A stretch of 64,000 bases of DNA. Source: Incurvaria masculella. Taxonomy: Eukaryota > Arthropoda > Insecta > Lepidoptera > Incurvariidae. Position numbers and translations under genes: made by a program. Shown here piece after piece: positions 20,880-32,827 of the stretch; position 1 is the first letter of the stretch; every line of letters starts with the position of its first letter. The stretch is from the NCBI GenBank assembly GCA_946894095.1, contig OX335655.1:14942001-15006000 (forward strand), in the 5' to 3' direction. The notes beneath the pieces were generated by a model. It was not told where the DNA came from. It ran no database searches and saw nothing but the letters and a program-made list of their open reading frames with translations.

Positions 20880-22868
20880 CGCCCAACGCGCTAGTGCAGT
20901 GCCGTCCATCATTTACAACCTTACACGCCGCGGGTAAGGCTCATCATCCCTTGATAGAGACAAGTGTCAAACGAACTACAATAACAATGTGAACTTTAAT
21001 GTGCACATTCCAAGGTGCATAGTACAACGACATTTCTAAATCAATATATGAGCAAATCATTACCCGCGCTAGGGAGGTGACGGGTCTAGACGACTTTTTA
21101 TTCTGCGACAGCTGCGTAATGATCGCAAACGACAAACAATATCGACGCAAGGAGCCCGTACTCGACCGGACACGTAGAATTACAACCCGGACAGCGCTCC
21201 CGCCCTGGGATAATCCGCCCTACACCTGCCGCCCAACGCGCTAGTGCAGTGCCGTCCATCATTTACAACCTTACACGCCGCGGGTAAGGCTCATCATCCC
21301 TTGATAGAGACAAGTGTCAAACGAACTACAATAACAATGTGAACTTTAATGTGCACATTCCAAGGTGCATAGTACAACGACATTTCTAAATCAATATATG
21401 AGCAAATCATTACCTGCGCTAGGGAGGTGACGGGTCTAGACGACTTTTTATTCTACGACAGCTGCGTAATGATCGCAAACGACAAACAATATCGACGCAA
21501 GGAGCCCGTACTCGAGCGGACACGTAGAATTACAACCCGGACAGCGCTCCCGCCCTGGGATAATCCACCCTACACCTGCCGCCCAACGCGCTAGTGCAGT
21601 GCCGTCCATCATTTACAACCTTACACGCCGCGGGTAAGGCTCATCATCCCTTGATAGAGACAAGTGTCAAACGAACTACAATAACAATGTGAACTTTAAT
21701 GTGCACATTCCAAGGTGCATAGTACAACGACATTTCTAAATCAATATATGAGCAAATCATTACCTGCGCTAGGGAGGTGACTAGTCTAGACGACTTTTTA
21801 TTCTACGACAGCTGCGTAATGATCGCAAACGACAAACAATATCGACGCAAGGAGCCCGTACTCGAGCGGACACGTAGAATTACAACCCGGACAGCGCTCC
21901 CGCCCTGGGATAATCCGCCCTACACCTGCCGCCCAACGCGCTAGTGCAGTGCCGTCCATCATTTACAACCTTACACGCCGCGGTTAAGGCTCATCATCCC
22001 TTGATAGAGACAAGTGTCAAACGAACTAGAATAAAAATGTGAACTTTAATGTGCACATTCCAAGGTGCATAGTACAACGACATTTCTAAATCAATATACG
22101 AGCAAATCATTACCTGCGCTAGGGAGGTGACGGGTCTAGACGACTTTTTATTCTACGACAGCTGCGTAATGATCGCAAACGACAAACAATATCGACGCAA
22201 GGAGCCCGTACTCGAGCGGACACGTAGAATTACAACCCGGACAGCGCTCCCGCCCTGGGATAATCCGCCCTACACCTGCCGCCCAACGCGCTAGTGCAGT
22301 GCCGTCCATCATTTACAACCTTACACGCCGCGGGTAAGGCTCATCATCCCTTGATAGAGACAAGTGTCAAACGAACTACAATAAAAATGTGAACTTTAAT
22401 GTGCACATTCCAAGGTGCATAGTACAACGACATTTCTAAATCAATATACGAGCAAATCATTACCTGCGCTAGGGAGGTGACGGGTCTAGACGACTTTTTA
22501 TTCTACGACAGCTGCGTAATGATCGCAAACGACAAACAATATCGACGCAAGGAGCCCGTACTCGAGCGGACACGTAGAATTACAACCCGGACAGCGCTCC
22601 CGCCCTGGGATAATCCGCCCTACACCTGCCGCCCAACGCGCTATTGCAGTGCCGTCCATCATTTACAACCTTACACGCCGCGGGTAAGGCTCATCATCCC
22701 TTGATAGAGACAAGTGTCAAACGAACTACAATAACAATGTGAACTTTAATGTGCACATTCCAGGGTGCATAGTACAACGACATTTCTAAATCAATATATG
22801 AGCAAATCATTACCCGCGCTAGGGAGGTGACGGGTCTAGACGACTTTTTGTTCTGCGACAGCTGCGTA
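20880..22868. repeat. 350-bp satellite array, 5.7 units
   Basis: GCCCAACGCGCTAGTGCAGT recurs at 20881, 21231, 21581, 21931, 22281 and 22631 (last with one change): a constant 350-bp period, so units differ only by substitutions. The final unit stops at 22868 after GACAGCTGCGTA. Edge units share variants (ACCCGCGCT and TTCTGCGACA) that the four inner units lack (ACCTGCGCT and TTCTACGACA). Units 4 and 5 share further private changes. The short frames seen inside are periodic by-products. No transposon ends found. Confidence 0.97.
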
Positions 22869-23150
22869 GGTGAGGGAGGAAAGTTGGAAAAGAGTGTCGG
22901 AAACAAACAAAAGCTTCCACGGGCAGACACGGGATCCAGTCCTCGGGGATCTAGTCCAATCTTTCTCCATAGTTAGTTTATCTTTTCTTCTGTTATACAC
23001 AAAATATATCGTGGCATGAATATTGCATGTCCGTTTTAGGTTATCCATCAACGAAAACATTATACCCTAGAATAAATGGGATTATACGCTGATGGTCAAG
23101 GCATGGTATTGACGCTCGTATTTTCTTAATAGATATTGCTATCAGAACGG
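22869..23150. other. Unassigned
   Basis: Starts at the satellite edge. Frames on the minus strand begin in the satellite and have no motif. Confidence 0.4.
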
Positions 23151-23500
23151 TCCCTCCGAGTTTTCAACTAAATTGGTGCTCACGGAACTTCGAAGTTACG
23201 TAAAAACGTCCAACTCCATACAAGGTTTTACACGTTATACCGTGGTTTTACTTCTTCAAGCTGTCGAAAACGCGGATTCGGCGTAAACGGCAACGTCCAC
23301 GTACTTAGGGCGACGGTGAGTAAGCTGTCAAATCATCGATCAAATAAAATAGTCCGAGAGTCGCAAATGTTACATAGTGCGCTAACGCCCACTGCGCATG
23401 CTCTTAAATTTCTCCATACATTTGAAAACGTTAGACGATCGGTTTGGCGTAAACGACAATTTAGATAAAGTAAAGGAATAGGGGCTCAGATGGCAAATAG
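23151..23500 (-). mobile_element. MITE-C copy 2, decayed
   Basis: Contains GAAGTTACGTAAAAACGTCC, GGTTTTACTTCTTCAAGCTGT, GGCAACGTCCACGTA and ACTGCGCATGCTCTTAAATT in the MITE-C order, and ends near GGGGCTCAG. Termini are diverged. Confidence 0.75.
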
Positions 23501-23659
23501 AACTCATCTATATTGAATCGCAAGGTTGTACTCAAACTAGCAACCAAAACCTGCGCAGCAATTCCGCTACCATTGGTGAATTTAACGCGTCTATGATTGC
23601 TTGCGCCTGTTTTCGCTCATTGTATTAGGCCGGCCTTCTGGTCCTATTTATTTTGTGCC

Positions 23660-23745
23660 TGCGCTGCCGACGTTGACTGCAAATATTGAACATTCAATAG
23701 TATTTGCTTGCTGGTTCGAATCCGCAGCCTTCTCACCAACCTAAT
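23660..23745 (+). repeat. SINE-2-associated fragment
   Basis: GACGTTGACTGCAAATATTG and AACATTCAA, then a B-box-like GGTTCGAATCC (23713-23723). No A box, so not a tRNA gene. Confidence 0.55.
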
Positions 23746-23802
23746 TCTTTTTAAAAACATTATTCCTCTTGTGGCGACCTAGTGCTCTCTACTATTAGAC
23801 TA

Positions 23803-24355
23803 GGAGGTCGCGACAAAAATGGTAACGATAACGTAAATGGCTAAAACTGGGTTCACAGGATAAAGACCAACCCTCTGAACCTAAATGTGTCAGTCTGCCT
23901 GTGCCAAGTGGTTGCGTTACGTAGATAAGGCGCCTGAAAAAGTAGAATGGTTATGGTGACAAAAAATAAATATGATAAGGTAAATGGGCGCAAATAACGA
24001 AGCATGAAAGTATCAGTACATACTTTCCTAGCAATACCAAAACTGAACAAATCTCTGTTTGCGTTTCGTAGTTATAGGCGATTTAGGTTACAGATATAAC
24101 TTTAGGTATATGTAAGTATTAAATAAAAAATCCGACTGGTTATTGTTGTATAATTAATAGGTATCAATGTTTCTAGACACTCAATATATTCATCAGCAGA
24201 TACATACCAACATCTATTTTATATAGCCAATCTAGATAACGCAACCACTTGGCACAGGAAGACCGACATATTTAGCATCAGAGGGTTGGTCTCTAACATG
24301 TGAACCCAGATTCAGCCATTTACCTTATCGTGACCAAAAATGTCATGACCTCCCG
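23803..24355. mobile_element. FB-1 foldback element, copy 1
   Basis: About 550 bp with imperfect inverted repeats of about 130 bp. The left arm starts GGAGGTCGCGACAAAAATGG and runs past CCAAGTGGTTGCGTTACGTA. The right arm is its inverse, ending CATGACCTCC. A second copy lies in the opposite orientation at 43066-43742. No transposase frame; the middle is AT-rich. Confidence 0.85.
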
Positions 24356-24877
24356 GAATATATGAGCTGCTAGTTTCACATGCCACAAATTCAACAAACA
24401 GATGCATAGAAGCTAGTTAACATAGATGGCGCTACCTGCTAGAACGTCCAAGATGTCAAAAACACATGAAGTCAATATCGCACTAATGAATTTTCCCAGC
24501 GAGTTAACACACATACAACATTCAAATCACGACAAGTGGAGAGCAGCTGCGCAGCCGTGGGTCTCAAGACCTGACCCACCTTTTCATCTCTCCACACTCT
24601 AATACCTTAAATACCACCCTGAATACTTTCCCACTATCGAGATGTGTCCGTGTTCAGGGCAGACGGAGGACGCTAAATCGTGACTGTAAGATACGATGAG
24701 TAGGGTCGGGCAGAGGCCTACAGTCCCGACCGAATCCTCGGATTTATCTCGTCTAGACGACTTTATCGCACATTATTACAAATGTGCAATGCGCGATCTA
24801 CGAACTCAAGTGCTTAGGGTTGAAGTGGGAGGAGAGACGGATTAGATATCTATCCATATAACTGTATATAAAAATCG
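24356..24877. other. Unassigned
   Basis: No recognised repeat or gene. Confidence 0.45.
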
Positions 24878-24930
24878 ATGTTTTTTTTATGCAACCTGAC
24901 ATGGATGGCTAATATCACACACCTAGTATT
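24878..24930 (-). mobile_element. SINE-1 tail fragment
   Basis: Plus-strand TTTTTTTTATGCAACCTGAC then ATGGATGGCTAATATCACAC: the inverse of the SINE-1 3' end. Confidence 0.7.
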
Positions 24931-25420
24931 TAGTGCATTACAATTCAACCGTGAGAGCCATTTTGTACGCATTCACCTTGCACACACATCTTACGCAAGT
25001 GCACTCGTGCTTCCTAATCTGCAGAGGCGTTCAAATTTTTTATTACCAATCCCAAGAGGCACGAAGAGAAAATGGGTAGCTAATTAGCAGCCAATGCAAA
25101 CTATGTATTAGTTAGAGTCAGTACGGCGACTTCATTAGCTAACTCGGCCGATTCCTAACTTGCTCAGATAAGATACCTTTCAGCTTAATTAGGAAACTTG
25201 TGAGCTTGTAACAAGTTAGGGTAGTCCAGTAAGAATGAACACTAAGCAGAGATTGCAACATGTGAAGTTATCAAAGAACGTGGCGCAGATACCAATGCAA
25301 CCAATGCGGTCGCTTGGGGTCCCTGATTCAAGGGGCCCAAGAATGCATTTCTTAAAATGTTCAAATCTTATATTTCCTGTAACTTTAAAATCTACCCACT
25401 TGTTGATGTGGTATGGAGGG
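24931..25420. other. Unassigned
   Basis: No gene or repeat recognised. Short plus frames (to 25087 and to 25432) lack motifs. Confidence 0.4.
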
Positions 25421-25480
25421 CTACCGTCATAAGGTCATGCACGTAGGGTGCGGTAATAGCCATCCATACCTAAGACTAAA
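25421..25480 (+). mobile_element. SINE-1 tail fragment
   Basis: GTAGGGTGCGGTAATAGCC, then ATCCATACC: diverged SINE-1 3' end. Confidence 0.5.
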
Positions 25481-26229
25481 ATTATCTAAAATCTAACCAC
25501 ACACACAGGTCTTGGCTGGATTTATGTTTGATCTGACAGCTACATACAACATTAAATGCTCTGCGCACCGTACGGTAACGCTTTAAGCGTGATGGTACAT
25601 AAAAATACTCGAGCAAAGATATAATTTTAGTTTACAGTCACCACTCGCGATCCATAGAAAATGTCCGCCCGGTACTTTGTAATGGGGTGAGCGATGTTCG
25701 TAATCTCAACGTTATGGCCATTTACGGAAGATAAATTTGAAGTAGAACGTAACGGATCTCGTCGGGTGGGAGCGATATTAGCATGGTAAAAATAACCTCC
25801 ATTTTAATTTTTACTTCCGCCTTTCTAACTCTGATAAAATCAAAGAGAATTTAATGCAGGTTTGGTTTGTTAAATTTAATTTCATTAACTTTTCCTAATG
25901 GAATGGGCGACTATAAAATATGTAGATGAACTCTTTGTTCGAAAATTGGTTCGACTCACTCTTTTTCGAAAATTGCAGCGTGTCTCTTACCTGAAAATAA
26001 AAAAAATAGAAATTAATAAATACCAACAAAACAAAAAAAAATATATCTCAAATGTACGCCAATCGGTATAGGTTTTATCTTGCGAGCCAATTTGGAGCCC
26101 ATCCATGTAATCTGCCTTCTAAAGTTTCATGCAATGCAACTCGCCGAGACGGCCTGGAGTCTCTATACCAGACGGTTTGTTAGGTCACTTCAATTTCACA
26201 GGTTCTACCATAGGTGCTGCTATGTGATA
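25481..26229. other. Unassigned
   Basis: AT-rich. The plus frame that becomes LINE-A is open from 26080, but its first ~50 codons do not resemble RT. Confidence 0.4.
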
Positions 26230-27100
26230 CTATCAATATATATGGGTGAAGTGGAAGAAAATAGGCGGCATCTCGTTGTTAGACTCGAAGAGACCCTGGA
26301 AAAAGTTTCCGGGTGGGGTCTCCAGAACCTCGTTGAGTTTAACGCGAGAAAAACACAGGCGTGCGTATTCAGTGCGAAGCGTACTCCGTTCAGCGTGGCT
26401 CCGACCTTCCAGGGAACAACTCTGCGTATTGACGACCACATAGGCATTCTTGGGGTCGACCTGACGCATGACCTTAATTTCGGACGCCATATCGAGGATA
26501 AAGCCAAGCTCGCCTCAAAAAAGCTAAGAGTCCTCAACACGGTGCGTCAGTACTTCGCGCCTGACCAAAAACTGATTCTTTACAAGACTCAGATAAGGTA
26601 TTGCGTGGAGTACTGTTCGCATTTGTGGGACGGCTCAGCTAAACACCTGCTTGGCCTCTATCGTCTTTACCACGGAGAATGCTCGTCGGAGCTGCATAAC
26701 GCTGTTCCTCCGTCCCCTTTCTAACTTCGGTCAACGCGGAACAGGGAGAAAATGCACACATTCACAGTCGACATTCCAAAAATAAGAACCCACCGATCTT
26801 CTAGATCCTTCATCTATAGGGTCGGAAAACTATGGAATTAACTCCCTTCCGATGTATTTCCCCCAAAGTACAACCTGGGGTCCTTCAAACATGGTGTGAA
26901 GAAGCACCTGGCCGGCCGGCATGGTTTTCGTAGCCCCCCTGTAAATTCGATATCCCATGGGCGTCGTCGGGCATCTTAAGATGTCCTGGCGTACGCCATA
27001 TGTCGCGCTTAAACAAAAAAATATATAGATATCCGGAGCACACGCTGCTCAGAATTAAAGTACCCTACTGTGGTTGATAAATAAAAAATAAATAAATAAA
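26230..27100 (+). pseudogene. LINE-A, 3' part of a BMC1/Jockey-like LINE
   Basis: The frame to 26724 encodes the RT region after the catalytic box: EENRRHLVVRLEETLEKVSG, WGLQNLVEFNARKTQACVF, LGVDLTHDLNFGRHIEDKAK, VRQYFAPDQKLILYKTQIR and YCVEYCSHLWDGSAKH. The catalytic YADD part and everything upstream are missing (5' truncation). After 26724 the reading shifts frame but nucleotide similarity to other LINE-A tails continues to about 27060. It ends in an A-rich (AATA)n tail at 27078-27100, bracketed by the 10-base repeat CTGTGGTTGA (27068-27077 and 27101-27110). Dead copy. Confidence 0.88.
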
Positions 27101-27113
27101 CTGTGGTTGAATA

Positions 27114-27305
27114 TTGAGAACCAACCGTTTCTCAAATTCGTTTCTTCTTCGCACCAATACGGTATGGAACTGTCCGCCGGCGAGTGCCTATCCTCATACT
27201 TCTACAACAGTAAGAAAATCGGTTGGTATAACTGCACCATCCTCGGCACCCTTTCCACTCATTCTGGTTTTCCATAAATTAAAAAAAAACCGCTGGAAAA
27301 ACTGA
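27114..27305 (+). pseudogene. Possible LINE C-terminal fragment
   Basis: Translation RFSNSFLLRTNTVWNCPPAS resembles the RFxNSFxPRTxxxWNxLP segment near the C-terminus of Jockey-type LINE proteins. Short and otherwise unrecognised. Confidence 0.4.
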
Positions 27306-27879
27306 TATCGAATATTCAGTTTTCGGGGGCCAGAAATGTGACCCGTGACTATGTTTATTTTATTTATTTAAATCAAGAAATGTCGTAAATTTTGGTCAAG
27401 GAGTGATTTTCGACGGGCCTTAGACGCGGTAAATATCTTGGCTTCGATAACCTTCAGTTTTTTGTTATTTACATTTAGCGAATTTATCCATAGTTTACAT
27501 GCTACTAGACTGGAGCAATGTCGGCAACTAGCGACTTGGCGAAAATATGTGCACGCGTAAATCAGGTAATAAAAAAGTAATAAATTTTCTGCCGCATAGC
27601 GAGGTCAAGTTTGCAGATTCCAAGGCGTTGCGCTAGAACATGTGTGAGTAAATGTGAATTAAAATGATCCCTGCAAATACATTTATGTCCCCTATTGATA
27701 CCTCGAGGAGCGTGTAGGAATTGATTATTATTTATTTAATGACGTACTTATCAAAAGTATTAGCAATAAATAATATAAAAAACAATGTGTAGTTCGAGAA
27801 TGTTTAGGTGTAATAGGACATTTTTATGAGTCGGTTGCATATATATTGACTACATTAGGTGATTCCGGAGTCAAACTAA
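27306..27879. other. Unassigned
   Basis: AT-rich. No gene or repeat recognised. Confidence 0.45.
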
Positions 27880-28010
27880 ATCCGAACCTCGGCCAGCCTC
27901 AACGGTTGAAAATGGTCACCCATCCAGAACCGAACCGCGCTCAGAGGTGCTTACCCAGCTTATCGAATCGCAAGGCGTCGCAACACTGGGCTACAGAGGC
28001 TGACCGAGGC
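27880..28010 (-). mobile_element. SINE-1 5S-like head only
   Basis: Minus strand: CTTGCGATTCGATAAGCTGG, GAGCGCGGTTCGGTTCTGG and ATGGGTGACCATTTTCAACC, then the GGTTCGGATTT block. Close to the head at 4636-4756. Body absent. Confidence 0.75.
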
Positions 28011-29435
28011 TGAGAATGAAGTGATGTCACATCTCAATAGACGGCGACTTTAAACCTGAAATTATATTGCAGGAAATCCTTTGCTTTCGAGGAAATCCCG
28101 TGCGAAACGACAGCCGAACGGGCGACACGTCGCGGCGTTCCGCGAAGCCTATTCGCGGTTCCCGCGCCGCCTATTTACCGCTATCCGGGAGCGAAGTACC
28201 GCAATAAAGTGGCTATCCCGTCCGCGGACGCGATAGTCGCCGTTTTATAGCTTCGGTAGAGCTGTTTCCTTGAAATCTAACGATGATATATGCGCGTGAG
28301 ATTACGCTTTTTGCTTCACAGAACGAAGAGCACGTATCGATGAGCTCAGAAAGGCGTACTGAAAATCAAGACTTCGAATGGAAAAAACACAAAAGTCAAC
28401 TGGCGGATGATGCCTAAATGTATTTAAACAAAATATGGGTAGTAGCGTTTCTTATTTCACTCAAAAACATCTCTCCAAATCGTTGTTGACGGGCGTTTTC
28501 GCCCAGTCCGGTCGTTAGGTTTTTATTCACTTTGCACGTTTCTGAATTTCGACTTCTCCAAAAACATCGGCTATAGAGGCCGTAGCTCGACATCGAAAAC
28601 GTATGCAGCATATAAAAAATAATCTTAAGATGAATTCTAACGCCCTCGCAGAACACGCAGTCTTTGAATAGAAAGCGAACATTTAACGCTTCCGACGAGA
28701 TGGACACGCATTTTTTCAGGCAATTAAACGGAACCTTTTGAACCGTCCATAATTCCCCCAGTCGTTACGAGACAATGACGCAACGTTAACCGAGACGACG
28801 ACAGAAGCGAGATTCCAAACGATCACCGGGCCCACTAATCGCCCGCTACACATCCCGAAATAGCCAGACATCGAGTGGCGCTTCCAGACGTGTGCAAGCA
28901 TATCAACTCCACTTCACCAACGACCCCATCCACCTCATAGACCTCATAGAACGTAAGGCCATGTCCCATTGGATTTTGGGGTTGAGAACCGGATTATCCA
29001 GTGTACAGCGACCAGCAGTTAGTAGAGTCGGTACCCTATCAGTTCCCCATATTACGGGCTTTAACTGTTATATGCTCTTAATGATTTACTGCATTTTTTA
29101 AATGTTGGTTTCGAAAATATATTGTCGAAATCTACGTCTGTATTTTTTTATTATTTTAATATACGTTTTATATTGGAAAATATTAGCTAAATAACATTGG
29201 ATAGAAGCTGTCTTTTATTTGACCTTAATTTAAGATATTTTAATGACAAATACAGATATTTACAAAAAAATAAAACATCTGGACATTAATTAAGCTTTCT
29301 CAAGTGATTAAAAATATACATCGTTCAGGGGAACTGTTAGGGCTTGGAAGACAATTTTGCTAGTTGAATGGCAGTCGCAGTACAAAATTATGCCTTGGCT
29401 TAAAGAATGCATTTCTTAAAATGATTCACGACAGC
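28011..29435. other. Unassigned, GC-rich island at 28080-28250
   Basis: The island is CpG-dense (CGGGCGACACGTCGCGGCG and similar) in AT-rich surroundings. No frame, splice-supported exon or repeat could be shown. The rest is AT-rich. Confidence 0.35.
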
Positions 29436-29774
29436 CTAAGAACTCACCGCCCACCGCTGCCGGTGGAGCGATCCGCTAGCACCACCGCCTTCAGAACTCA
29501 CCGCCCATCCGATGGCGTCGCGTCGTCTGAACGATACGACATCGGTGATATCGCTCGTCACGTCGCCCGCGCACGTCTGGTCGCGCCAGGATAAACGGAA
29601 CACCTCCCGAGTCGAGAACGACGACGCCGTGGTCTCGCGTGCCGCAACATGTCGCGCCGGGATGGGGGCCAAGGCGAACGCGAATGAATTATGCGATGGA
29701 ATTAGTGCAGCACAAATGTCCGGACAGCTGTTACCGGTGTTACACAACCCGGTGTGTCGACGATGACGTTCCAA
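29436..29774 (-). other. CpG-rich segment, possible host exon
   Basis: GC- and CpG-rich block in AT-rich DNA. A 112-codon minus frame (MERHRRHTGLCNTGNS...) is open. Two perfect splice-donor-like GTGAGT sites sit on the minus strand at 29501-29496 and 29447-29442, each preceded by GGGCG, as parts of a 54-bp-spaced direct repeat (AACTCACCGCCCA). This would fit a first exon, but no domain, acceptor or second exon is visible. On the plus strand an 84-codon frame is also open. Treat as a candidate only. Confidence 0.2.
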
Positions 29775-30837
29775 GCGTTACAGAACTGTAAAAAAATCGA
29801 TAAATCCGTTTTCGAATAGTTGAAGATTATGTAGTTGAAAATTTTGGTCTTCTAAAATGGTTGGAGGTTCTGTTTTAGTCTTGCTCAAATGTGAACAAGT
29901 AATTTATAATTGTCTCTGCGCTTCAGCAATGTCCATGGAATATTTTCGGATAAACGGGTGGACAACGATTTTTCAGAGTCTCACTTTTGTATAACATTCA
30001 TCCGAAAAGTCTGAACAAATCAGAAGAGAAAAAGAGAAAAAAATATTCATAGTGCAATTACATAAAAATTAAAATCTAACACAGAATCATTCATAAGTCA
30101 TCATCTATCATATCATTCATCTATCATAAGGAACTGCACAAAGGCGGTCATATCACGAAAAGTAATTTCTTCCAATCATAGGAAGAAGAGTAGAGGTAAA
30201 ATGAGTGCAGATACATACACAGAATTAATTTATGTTTATTAAAGTTTCGTAATAATCGGCCTTTTCAAAACCGTAACATAAAATAACCGTGCAATATTCA
30301 AGGCAATAATTATGTGAACGCCCATAAAATGTACGCAGGAGCATATCTGTGCAATAAATTTGCATACTTTGTCCATCGCGTTGGCATATTGAAAATGCAA
30401 AACATTCAATATTATGGTACCTATGCAAAATAATTTTATCTTACAAGAGCACTTTAAGTGAGGGCGTACAAGGTAAAAGGTGACACCTGTTCTATGTCAT
30501 TTCAAATATAGGCCGTAAAGTGAAAGAAATAGGGTGCGCTATTCTTTCTACTCGCACGAGGGTAGTCTCACGTCTCGCGTGACATCGATGTTGCGAGGAA
30601 TTTTCACAAAAGAAGCGACCCTTTGGATCGTGTGTCCTGTAAAGCGTTTGTGAATTCTTCATTGTTTTCAAGGAAATCTATAAAGAATTAACCTTGGCAA
30701 CAGATATTTAATTTCGGATATCAGTATTTTGTTGTGTGTTAATGCCAAAAAACCAATTTTATTATAAATGGGTGAGGGCAAACAAAGCATCACTAGTTAC
30801 TAGAAGCTACGTGTCAAAAATATACGGAAAACGTCTA
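29775..30837. other. Unassigned
   Basis: AT-rich. A small hairpin (TGTCAAAAATA near 30813, TATTTTTGACA near 30836) leads into MITE-P. Confidence 0.4.
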
Positions 30838-30962
30838 TTTTTGACACGTCGGCGGACTAACTTAAATACGGGGGATCATCGCCGGACGAAATAGCATTTT
30901 GTATGGTTAGCCCGGTGCTAGTCAGCGAACAAAATTTTGACAATTCACTATGAACACGACTA
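30838..30962 (-). mobile_element. MITE-P copy 2, diverged
   Basis: Minus strand: TGTCAAAATTTTGTTCGC, TAGCACCGGGCTAACCATAC and TTAAGTTAGTCCGCC, in the MITE-P order. Terminal inverted repeats not preserved. Confidence 0.6.
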
Positions 30963-31230
30963 GTGTATTAATGGTTCACACGTCATTGAACGTGTTGAAG
31001 ATGTCGATTATTTTGCCCTTCAGAATCACCCCGATCAACAACCCGTATATCACCGTGTCTATAATCTCACGAAGCTAATAAAATGTCAACATCACACCCC
31101 GAAGTGTGAAACTTATACTTGGAAACTAGACATGATTCACCATGAAACAGGCGATCACCGCATTCGTTGCGCCCCGTCCATCGCTCGTAATAAACAATCA
31201 TTTCCGGCAATCAAACTTTACTCACGTTAC

Positions 31231-31606
31231 TTAAGGTCGGCCCGCAAGCATCAGAAAATTTCGCCTCCCATACAAATGTAGTTTACTAATCATTTGAAAA
31301 CCACTGTTCCAACTTACTTGATATTTGGTATCTAATATTAGGTTATAAATATCTGTGTCTGCATGTCTTTGTTTTTTCGGTAAATGTATTCTGGGTCAAA
31401 CCACAGAGAAAACAAAATTCGTAAGAAGATTTTCTTTTTGCTTTCATTTCATTCGGTTAGGATTTTTCAAAAATACAAAAGCGTGCAGACACAGATATTT
31501 GTTACCTGATATTATATATTAAATATCAATTCAATTGGAATAGCGGTTTCCAAATGATTAGTAAACTACGTTTGTATGGGGAGCATAGCTTACGGGCCGT
31601 TCTTAA
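31231..31606. mobile_element. MITE-T2, TTAA-flanked with long TIRs
   Basis: TTAA at 31231-31234 and 31603-31606. Ends are inverted repeats of about 70 bp: left GGTCGGCCCGCAAGC, CCCATACAAATGTAGTTTAC, TAATCATTTGAAAACC; right the inverse, with a few differences. Interior 'gtgtctgcatgtctttg' also has an inverse near 31485. No frame. Its right TTAA is also the left TTAA of the next MITE-T1. Confidence 0.88.
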
Positions 31607-32132
31607 GGTGGCCCAACCCGCTCATCTCCCCATACAAAAGGGGAAAGAAGATCACGCCTATATTTCTTGTCAGAGATCCAAAATATTGCTCAAAATAGCT
31701 TTATTTGATTAAAGTAGATGTCTGATGACAATTGGCATTGTAAAATTGTGTTTGGTTTCCAAGTTATAACGTCCGAAAGTTCGGATTTTACGCGCGTTTT
31801 ATACAATAAGTTTGGACGTCTTTGGATCTTAAAAAGATTAGTCATCAGACATAGCTTATTTAATCAAGATTTATAATCTATTTGGTTTTTGTTAGATTTT
31901 TGACTACAGTGGTCGTGGTTTACTTTTAGCTTTAAGTCGTTTTGAAATTAAAATTTTCGTAAATCTTACCAAATCATACACTACGCACATTATCTTTTTT
32001 GTGGACAGGTTGCATCTTCCTCATCACGGAGCCTGTCTTATTCTTAGAAACAGAGAAGGTCCCAGAGCGCAACAGCACGGTTTTGTACCGTGCCCGCAAA
32101 TGAGTTGAGGCCGCCGGGTTGGGCCACCTTAA
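31603..32132 (-). mobile_element. MITE-T1 copy 3
   Basis: Minus orientation, TTAA both ends, CCACC/GGTGG termini. Shares its left TTAA with MITE-T2. Confidence 0.9.
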
Positions 32133-32827
32133 GGAACGAAGATGGAACGAATGATCGTGAAGGCAGCTAATCGGGCGAGACTGTTTGATGAAAGCGAAAG
32201 TGCGACGCGAGTAATTGCGCGATTTTGGGTTCAACTGTGGCGTTTAGTGGACCCCGTATCCGCAGCGAGCAACGTCATTTGTTGCGAAACAGGAAACTCG
32301 CGATTGTTGGAAATTATTCGACAACGTAGAGAAAGTTACCGACACGCACGGAACAAAGCGACAGTTAGTTTTAAAGGGGATACAAATAAAATGTTGAAAC
32401 GTACTCACAGATGCCCACCCGAGAACAGAATAATTGATCTCATGATGCCCAGTGGCTGACTGTTCGACCTAGTTACGCCACGCCAATGTTTTGAGGCGTA
32501 CAGCATGAGTGGGTGTTCATTCGTTTACTTACTCCATTGGTAAAGATGAATTTGGCAATTGGTGTATGCAGGGACTCTTGGATTCATACATTTTCAAAAA
32601 CGGTTTAATTATTGCGGGTTGATAAAAGAAGTTGAGGTTCCATTAAAAAATAAATAAATATGAGTGTACAGATCGATTTCTACAGGGTGTCAAGAAATAT
32701 ATACGCTATGTTATTGTAGTGTACATTCGAGCACTGGTAGCTGAAGTCTAAAAGTTTCGGACAGGTGAGTCAAGATATATTGTGTACTAGGGTTGAAGAA
32801 AATCAGATTTCAAGAGGTATTAAATTA
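32133..32827. other. Unassigned
   Basis: A 105-codon plus frame (32142-32459, MERMIVKAANRARLFDES...) is moderately GC-rich and begins right after a MITE. No domain recognised and no neighbouring exons, so not called as a gene. Confidence 0.35.

Noticed and set aside
20880..22868. CRISPR-like array or a repeated gene
   Set aside because: Units are 350 bp, contiguous and without spacers, in a eukaryotic setting; the frames inside are short and periodic.
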